A DNA stretch of 11,839 bases. Source: an uncultured Verrucomicrobiales bacterium. Lineage in GTDB: Bacteria > Verrucomicrobiota > Verrucomicrobiia > Limisphaerales > JACDHS01. Shown here piece by piece: positions 7,484-11,839 of this stretch. Positions within the stretch are counted from its first letter, which is position 1. Every line of letters begins with the position of its first letter. The DNA lies in assembly GCA_937983475.1 (NCBI GenBank), contig CALJZV010000555.1, positions 1 to 11,839 of the forward strand, written 5' to 3'. Both the position numbers and the translations under genes were made by a program. The notes below the pieces were generated by a model that saw nothing but the letters and a program-made list of their open reading frames with translations, was not told the DNA's origin and did no database searches.

Positions 7484-7503
7484 CAGCAGCCCCGCCGCTG
7501 CTG
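7484..7503. repeat. Stem-loop between DUF58 gene and tRNA-Arg
   Basis: CAGCAGC and GCTGCTG form a perfect 7-bp stem around the loop CCCGCC. It lies 66 bases beyond the DUF58 stop codon on that gene's transcript. It lacks the T-run of an intrinsic terminator in either direction, so it may only stabilise the transcript end or be incidental. Confidence 0.35.
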
Positions 7504-7568
7504 CAATGGAAATTCCACCATGAAATGAAGCCTACAAATTAGGCCTACCAATGAAGCAAATGTATGGG

Positions 7569-8465
7569 TTAGCCCCACACTTCAGCTTCGCGAAGTTGTT
7601 GTAGAAGCAATGTTTCCAGCGACATGTCGGAGGTGACGGAAAAGAAGCGGATGCCTCTGCCCTGGCAAAATTCGCGCAGTCGCTGACAATAGTTCTGCAC
7701 CGTTTGTTTGTAGGATACCAGGCGGTAGCGCCCGAAGGTGACTTCCTGCACGGAGCCAGTTTCGGCATCCACCAGTTTCAAGTCGCCAAACGTCAAAGGG
7801 TTCATTTCCTCCGGAGCAAGGATTTGGACAGCGCTGACATGGAATCCGCGCCCGATCAAGGCGGTTAATCCGGCTTCGTAACCTTCGGGATCCAAGAAAT
7901 CACTCAGCACGACAGCGACGCCGGTCTGGCGGGCTTGCAGGGCCGCGCGCCGCAGCGCTGCGTTCAAATGGGCCGGTCCACAGGCTTTGAGGCGTGAAAG
8001 ATTCTGAAAATATTGAAGGGACGTTTTTTTTCCGCGCACGGCCCGGAGTCCGCTGAGGTAAGGGGCGTTTTCGGCGATGTCCGGGAAGCCGGAAACACTG
8101 ACCCGGTCAAAGCCGCAAAGCGCGACATAACCCACCGCGGCGGCAATCTGCCGGGCAAAGTCGAACTTGCGCGGGGTGCCAAAGCCCATGGACTCGCTGC
8201 AATCGAGGAATACGCGCACGGGCAGTTCGCGTTCCTCCTCGTAAAGTTTCAGGAACAGCCGGTCGAGTCGGCCGTAGAGATTCCAATCCAAATAGCGAAA
8301 GTCGTCGCCGGAGACGTAGTTCCGGTAATCGGCGAATTCCACCGACTGGCCCCGGGCGCGGCTGCGGCGCTCGCCCTTGGAGGCGCTTTTGGCGCGGCGC
8401 GCGGCCAGCAGTTGAAATTGTTCCAGTCGCCGGAGCAGTTCTGGACTGAGAATGGAGCCATTCAT
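7569..8465 (-). CDS. DUF58 domain protein (vWA-like)
   Basis: Protein of 298 residues of the DUF58 family. The family core is clear: YRNYVSGDDFRYLDWNLYGR at 47-66 (the Y-x-x-G-D-D-x-R-x-x-D-W signature), followed by the von Willebrand A-like metal-site motif DCSES at 88-92 and the strand VVLSDF at 185-190, which carries the usual third acidic ligand. There is no signal peptide or membrane segment, so it should be cytoplasmic. DUF58 proteins normally sit beside a MoxR-type AAA+ ATPase and vWA membrane proteins (Bat/CoxE-like) and are thought to help chaperone-like assembly; the precise role is not settled. Here the gene stands alone: a noncoding stretch lies upstream and a tRNA downstream. The start is ATG at 8465, preceded by a GGGGTGA ribosome binding site at 6-base spacing. 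Length is typical of the shorter DUF58 proteins. Confidence 0.93.
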   Translation of the reverse strand: MNGSILSPELLRRLEQFQLLAARRAKSASKGERRSRARGQSVEFADYRNYVSGDDFRYLDWNLYGRLDRLFLKLYEEERELPVRVFLDCSESMGFGTPRKFDFARQIAAAVGYVALCGFDRVSVSGFPDIAENAPYLSGLRAVRGKKTSLQYFQNLSRLKACGPAHLNAALRRAALQARQTGVAVVLSDFLDPEGYEAGLTALIGRGFHVSAVQILAPEEMNPLTFGDLKLVDAETGSVQEVTFGRYRLVSYKQTVQNYCQRLREFCQGRGIRFFSVTSDMSLETLLLQQLREAEVWG

Positions 8466-8514
8466 GGAACGTCACCCCGATTAATTGCCAATGAGGTTAG
8501 GGAGAGCGCGGGCG

Positions 8515-8540
8515 AACGCCAGACAAAAGAGGCGTTGTCT
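8515..8540. repeat. Two interlocking inverted repeats upstream of DUF58
   Basis: AACGCC (8515-8520) pairs with GGCGTT (8531-8536), while AGACAA (8521-8526) pairs with TTGTCT (8535-8540). The stems share two bases and interlock, so both cannot form fully together. The element lies 50 bases before the DUF58 start codon and could be part of its leader. The stems are short, so chance is a real alternative. Confidence 0.3.
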
Positions 8541-8801
8541 TCTGGGGTGCGCCAGGATTTATTCACCACGCTAAGAATGCTTCACAAATTGGTTTAGGAT
8601 TGCGCGCTGTTGCAAAGCGCTGCCATTCAGCCCAACGACGCCTTGCTTGAAGACCTCATTCCCTCCGATCGTGATGCGCCGACTAAGTTTCGAGAGAGTT
8701 GTAAAACGTAATGCCGGCGCTCGTGGTTTACGCCACCGGGTTGCATTCGGAAGAGTTGCGGAATATTTTACGGCTGCCTTTTTGCCCGCGCTAAAATGCA
8801 T

Positions 8802-8807
8802 GGAGGG
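8802..8807 (+). promoter_or_regulatory. Ribosome binding site deciding the antiporter start
   Basis: GGAGGG is a strong Shine-Dalgarno sequence 6 bases before GTG at 8814. It lies inside the frame opened by ATG at 8796, so it cannot serve that ATG. This argues for the GTG start. Confidence 0.75.
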
Positions 8808-8813
8808 AAACGT

Positions 8814-10109
8814 GTGTTGAGGGTCTTCCTTTATTCGATTCTGCTGCTGCTGGGACTTTTGGGTTCCCAGTGGCTGCCGGGACTCATCGGTCCCGATTAC
8901 GGAAAAGTGGGCGACGTCGTCCGCGTGCTGACGATGGTCGGGTTGTCGTTCATCATGATCCATGTCGGCTATGAGTTCGACATCGACAAGTCGAACCTTC
9001 GACAATACGGATGGGATTACGTGGTCGCGTTCACCGCGGCGAGTTTTCCCTGGGTGTTTGTCACTGGCTATTTTGTCTTCGTGCTGCTTCCTCCGGACGC
9101 GTGGAGGACGATGGAGGCCTGGCAGGAAACGCTTTTGGCCGGGCGCTTCGCGGCTCCGACGTCTGCCGGGGTGCTCTTTTCGATGCTGGCGGCGGCTGGT
9201 TTGGGTGCGACGTGGCTGTTTGGCAAGGCGAGAATCCTGGCCATCTTCGACGACCTCGACACGGTGTTGCTGATGATCCCGCTCAAGATGCTGATGGTCG
9301 GCGTGGCATGGCAACTCGGGTTGGTGGTGCTGGTCATGGCTGGGATGTTGGCGGTGGCGTTCGTCTTGATGCACAAGGTCAGCATTCCGGCGACGTGGCC
9401 GTGGGTGACGGCTTACGCCGTGCTGATCGCCGGGCTCAGCGAACTGCTTTACAAGGGCTCAAAAGTGATCGACGAGTCGGTGCCGATCCACATTGAAGTT
9501 CTTCTCCCGGCTTTTGTGGTCGGCTGCATCATTGCTTACCCGAAAAAAGGTTCCAGTCAAAGCGAGGCGCTTCATTCCGTGGGTGAAAAACGCGCTGCCG
9601 CGATCGTGGCCGCTCTGTTCATGGTGCTCGTCGGGCTTTCGATGCCGATTATCTTCGCTCCCGGCCTTGCGTTGCAGGGCGGAGCGATGACCGAGTCGGT
9701 GGAACCCACGCTGCGCGCGGCGGGAACGCCGACCGCTGAAGCCACCGCGGCGAAAGTGGGGCAGGCGAGCCAAATGGGGCGCATCACTGCGAGCCAGCCT
9801 CCGATGCGGTGGACCGAACTTGTCTTTCACGTTCTGGTCGTCACGGTGGTCTCCAATCTGGGAAAGATGTTTCCAGCTTTCTGTTCCAGACGCGAGGCGC
9901 ATTGGCGGGGGCGAGTTGCCGTCGCGGTCGGAATGTGGCCGCGCGGCGAGGTTGGTGCCGGCGTGCTGGTCATCTCGTTGAGTTACGGGATCGGCGGGCC
10001 GGTCGTCACGGTCGCGATGCTGAGCCTGGCGCTCAATCTCCTCCTCACGGGCGCGTTCATTTATTGGGTGAAGCGACTGACGGCTCCGTTGCCCGACTAT
10101 AAATCCTAG
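8814..10109 (+). CDS. Cation:proton antiporter (CPA / Na+/H+ exchanger family)
   Basis: Integral inner-membrane antiporter, 431 residues from the GTG at 8814 (437 if ATG 8796 were used), that exchanges Na+ or K+ for H+. About a dozen hydrophobic segments span the protein. Counting from GTG, FDDLDT at 145-150 carries the adjacent acidic pair (D146-D147) found in the ion site of NhaA/NapA-type antiporters; such a pair is associated with electrogenic exchange. WPRGEVGAG at 375-383 is the conserved Arg-Gly-Glu helix of the family. The start is set by GGAGGG 6 bases upstream. A hydrophilic, Ala/Thr-rich stretch at about 288-332, before VFHVLVVTVVSNLGKMF, looks like an unusually long loop between membrane helices. 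No regulatory TrkA-type domain follows. The gene stands alone and converges on the DUF1501 gene with 37 bases between the stops. Ion specificity cannot be read from the sequence. Confidence 0.9.
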   Translation: MLRVFLYSILLLLGLLGSQWLPGLIGPDYGKVGDVVRVLTMVGLSFIMIHVGYEFDIDKSNLRQYGWDYVVAFTAASFPWVFVTGYFVFVLLPPDAWRTMEAWQETLLAGRFAAPTSAGVLFSMLAAAGLGATWLFGKARILAIFDDLDTVLLMIPLKMLMVGVAWQLGLVVLVMAGMLAVAFVLMHKVSIPATWPWVTAYAVLIAGLSELLYKGSKVIDESVPIHIEVLLPAFVVGCIIAYPKKGSSQSEALHSVGEKRAAAIVAALFMVLVGLSMPIIFAPGLALQGGAMTESVEPTLRAAGTPTAEATAAKVGQASQMGRITASQPPMRWTELVFHVLVVTVVSNLGKMFPAFCSRREAHWRGRVAVAVGMWPRGEVGAGVLVISLSYGIGGPVVTVAMLSLALNLLLTGAFIYWVKRLTAPLPDYKS

Positions 10110-10146
10110 TTGCGCGGGCCAAGCATTCCAACTTTTAACTCGCCGA

Positions 10147-11586
10147 TCAGGCCAGAATCGGTTTCACCACATGACCGTAAACGTCGGTCAGGCGAAAATC
10201 GCGTCCGGCGTAGCGATAGGTGAACTTTTCATGGTCGAAGCCCATGAGGTGAAGAATGGTTGCGTGCAGGTCGTGCACATGGACGACGTTCTCCACGGCC
10301 TTGAAGCCGAACTCGTCCGTCGCGCCATAGGCCATGCCGCCCTTCACGCCGCCGCCCGCCAGCATCACGGTGAACCCGTAGGGATTGTGGTCGCGTCCTA
10401 ATTGCGAATCGCCCTTCTCATTCAATTCCACTGTCGGCGTGCGCCCGAATTCGCCGCCGAAAATAATCAGCGTGTCGTCGAACATGCCGCGCTGTTTTAA
10501 ATCCTGGATGAGCGCCGCGGCGGGTTGGTCGATGTTGCCTGCAAGGCTGCGATGCGATTCCTCGATTTTTTCGTGGCTGTCCCACGGCTGTCCCGCACCG
10601 TGCCAGAGCTGGACAAACCGCACACCGCGTTCGAGCAGGCGACGGGCGATCAACGTCTGCCGGCCGTGCGTGCTGTCGCCATACATCGCGCGGATGGCCT
10701 CCGGCTCTTTGCTCGCGTCGAACGCGTCGGCTGCCTCCATCTGCATGCGGTAGGCGAGTTCGAACGATTGCACGCGCGCCTCGAGCCGGGCATCGCGTTT
10801 GCGCGCGGCGCGATGTTCCTCGTTTAGTTTTTGCAGGAGATCCAACTGCCGGCGCTGCTCGGCGAGCGACGTGGAAGTGTTGCGAATGTTCTCGATGAGC
10901 TTGTCAATCTGCGTGTGTTGCGAGTCGATGAACGTGCCTTGGAAGCTTCCGGGCAGGAAGCCGGACTTCCAGTTGCCGACGCCACGCACGGGATAACCGC
11001 CCGGGCAAAGCACGATGAACCCGGGCAGGTTCTGGTTCTCCGTGCCGAGCCCGTAGGTGAGCCACGAGCCGACGCTTGGACGGCTTTGCACCGAGTCCCC
11101 GCAGTTCATCAGCATGAGCGATGGCTCGTGGTTGGGCACTTCGGCCTTCATCGATCGGATGAAGCAGAGGTCGTCCGCGAGTTCGCCCAGCCTGGGAAAA
11201 AGGTCGCTGACAGGCAGGCCGCACTGGCCGTATTGCTTGAACTTAAACGGCGATGGAAACGCCGCACCGGTCTTGCGCTCGGTCTTGATGTATTCGCCGG
11301 GCAACGGCTTGCCCGCGTATTTCTCCAGCTCCGGTTTGGGATCGAACGTGTCCACGTGCGACGGCCCGCCATTGAGAAAAAAATGCACCACGCGCTTGGC
11401 GCGGCCAGGGAAGTGCGGCGCTTTCGGCGCGAACGGATTGACGGACGAAGCATGCGCGGACGGGATCAGCGCGCTGACATCGCCGAAGAGCGTGGCCAGT
11501 CCGAGCGCACCCATGCCCATGCCGCATTTGGAAAGGAAATCGCGCCGCGTCACAAACGCGTCACGGAGATTCGGTTGATGGTGCAT
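10147..11586 (-). CDS. DUF1501 family protein, Tat-exported
   Basis: Protein of 479 residues of the DUF1501 family, related to the alkaline phosphatase/sulfatase fold. The N-terminus is a twin-arginine signal: TRRDFLSK at 13-20, then a hydrophobic stretch (GMGALGLATLFG) and a likely AHA cleavage site near 44-46, so it should be folded in the cytoplasm and exported. Family motifs are LNGGPSHVDTFDPKP at 71-85, GGEFGRTP at 377-384, GRDHNP at 397-402 and the C-terminal HDLHATILHLMGFDH. A predicted coiled, charged stretch lies at about 225-270. I chose ATG 11586 because AAGGA lies 7 bases upstream; an in-frame ATG 39 bases further out has no such site and would bury the Tat motif. The gene follows a PSD1/DUF1553-type gene, the usual partner in Planctomycetota and Verrucomicrobiota. 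The substrate of this pair is unknown; roles in polymer or sulfated glycan breakdown have been suggested. Confidence 0.95.
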   Translation of the reverse strand: MHHQPNLRDAFVTRRDFLSKCGMGMGALGLATLFGDVSALIPSAHASSVNPFAPKAPHFPGRAKRVVHFFLNGGPSHVDTFDPKPELEKYAGKPLPGEYIKTERKTGAAFPSPFKFKQYGQCGLPVSDLFPRLGELADDLCFIRSMKAEVPNHEPSLMLMNCGDSVQSRPSVGSWLTYGLGTENQNLPGFIVLCPGGYPVRGVGNWKSGFLPGSFQGTFIDSQHTQIDKLIENIRNTSTSLAEQRRQLDLLQKLNEEHRAARKRDARLEARVQSFELAYRMQMEAADAFDASKEPEAIRAMYGDSTHGRQTLIARRLLERGVRFVQLWHGAGQPWDSHEKIEESHRSLAGNIDQPAAALIQDLKQRGMFDDTLIIFGGEFGRTPTVELNEKGDSQLGRDHNPYGFTVMLAGGGVKGGMAYGATDEFGFKAVENVVHVHDLHATILHLMGFDHEKFTYRYAGRDFRLTDVYGHVVKPILA

Positions 11587-11593
11587 ATGTTTT

Positions 11594-11598
11594 TCCTT
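11594..11598 (-). promoter_or_regulatory. Ribosome binding site deciding the DUF1501 start
   Basis: AAGGA on the minus strand, 7 bases before ATG at 11586. It falls inside the longer open frame starting at 11625, so the shorter protein beginning MHHQPNL is favoured. Confidence 0.7.
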
Positions 11599-11651
11599 CG
11601 TTTCAGAGGCGCGCTCGGCGCGCACTTTGATTCAATCAAATTCTGAGGTAA

Positions 11652-11726
11652 GGACATGCTCCCGCGTGTCCCTGACTTTCATCATTGCATGTGTTCTTGA
11701 GTTTGGGACGCGCGGCAGCGGGTCCC
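11652..11726. repeat. Structured inverted-repeat element between PSD1 and DUF1501 genes
   Basis: Three related pairings occur in 75 bases. GGACATGC (11652-11659) and GCGTGTCC (11664-11671) form an 8-bp stem with one wobble and the loop TCCC. GGGAC...GTCCC (11705-11709 and 11722-11726) enclose CGC/GCG and the loop GGCA, with one internal G-G mismatch. In addition CGCGTGTCCC (11663-11672) is the near-exact inverse of GGGACGCGCG (11705-11714), so the halves can also pair with each other. No T-run marks a terminator. The arrangement looks like an intergenic dispersed repeat or a structured leader of the DUF1501 transcript. Confidence 0.5.
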
Positions 11727-11749
11727 TACCGGTTAACGATTTGTTTTCT

Positions 11750-11839
11750 TCAATCCACAAACACAAATTCGTTCGAGAGCAGCAGCACTTGCGCATATTT
11801 CTCCCACGCATCCAATGGCGGTAACTCTTTGGTTTGGTT
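11750..11839 (-). CDS. PSD1/DUF1553-type protein, C-terminal tail (truncated by window edge)
   Basis: Only the last 29 codons and the TGA stop are inside the window. The ending, WEKYAQVLLLSNEFVFVD, is the characteristic C-terminus of the large secreted DUF1549-DUF1553 (PSD1) proteins, which often carry a cytochrome-c-like Planctomycete domain and finish in L-L-x-S-N-E-F-x-F-V-D. The usual length is 700-1100 residues, so nearly all of this gene lies to the right. It is on the same strand as and upstream of the DUF1501 gene, the order seen for this pair in Planctomycetota and Verrucomicrobiota. 163 bases separate the two, so they may or may not share a transcript. Confidence 0.85.
   Translation of the reverse strand, partial: NQTKELPPLDAWEKYAQVLLLSNEFVFVD

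Larger units (their letters stand above)
8466..8813. other. Intergenic region without a convincing gene; several inverted repeats
   Basis: About 350 bases separate the divergent DUF58 and antiporter genes. Promoters for both should lie here, but I could not pick reliable boxes. It contains two interlocking 6-bp inverted repeats at 8515-8540 and a GCGCT/AGCGC repeat at 8604-8620 (7-base loop). A 76-codon open frame exists on the minus strand at 8571-8801, beginning with ATG but without a ribosome binding site. Its predicted product is basic and matches no family I can name. It could be a remnant, a dispersed repeat or chance. Confidence 0.55.

Noticed and set aside
8571..9374. 267-codon minus-strand open frame
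   Set aside because: Its first two thirds are antisense to the antiporter and are rich in His, Gln and Arg. Only the part outside the antiporter is discussed, as a possible repeat.
10831..11646. 271-codon plus-strand open frame
   Set aside because: Antisense to the DUF1501 gene, with no domain signal.

Overview
The window looks like chromosomal DNA from a GC-rich member of the Planctomycetota/Verrucomicrobiota group, most likely Verrucomicrobiota. This is an inference. It rests mainly on the pair at the right end: a DUF1501 protein exported by the Tat pathway, preceded on the same strand by the C-terminal tail of a PSD1/DUF1553-type protein. That pairing is typical of those phyla. The coding is dense, strands alternate, and I see no insertion sequence, phage gene, CRISPR array or rRNA.

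Layout, left to right. (1) 1-609, minus: N-terminal 203 codons of trigger factor, running off the left edge. (2) 698-4910, minus: a two-gene unit of a three-domain universal stress protein followed 13 bases later by a P2-type cation-pumping P-ATPase. (3) 4911-5175: a divergent intergenic region with a perfect 17-bp palindrome and a second strong hairpin. (4) 5176-6180, plus: fermentative D-lactate dehydrogenase (LdhA type). (5) 6193-7269, minus: a secreted serine beta-lactamase-fold hydrolase, ending only 12 bases from ldhA in convergent orientation. (6) 7313-7388, minus: tRNA-Arg(CCT). (7) 7569-8465, minus: a DUF58 protein without its usual MoxR ATPase neighbour. (8) 8466-8813: about 350 bases without a convincing gene, containing several inverted repeats. 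(9) 8814-10109, plus: a CPA-type cation:proton antiporter whose ribosome binding site points to a GTG start. (10) 10147-11586, minus: DUF1501 protein. (11) 11587-11749: intergenic DNA with a structured inverted-repeat element. (12) 11750-11839, minus: last 29 codons of the PSD1/DUF1553 protein.

How the genes may work together. The Usp plus P-type ATPase unit, divergent from a fermentative lactate dehydrogenase, resembles a stress or low-oxygen module: ion homeostasis, nucleotide-sensing stress protein and NADH reoxidation around one shared control region. The antiporter adds ion/pH homeostasis but is a separate unit. The DUF1501/PSD1 pair belongs to the large, poorly understood secreted protein repertoire of these phyla. 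I do not see a clear new defence or mobile system. The most interesting signals are the ATPase with an altered M6 ion-site residue beside the triple-Usp, the palindrome in the divergent control region, and the structured element between the PSD1 and DUF1501 genes.
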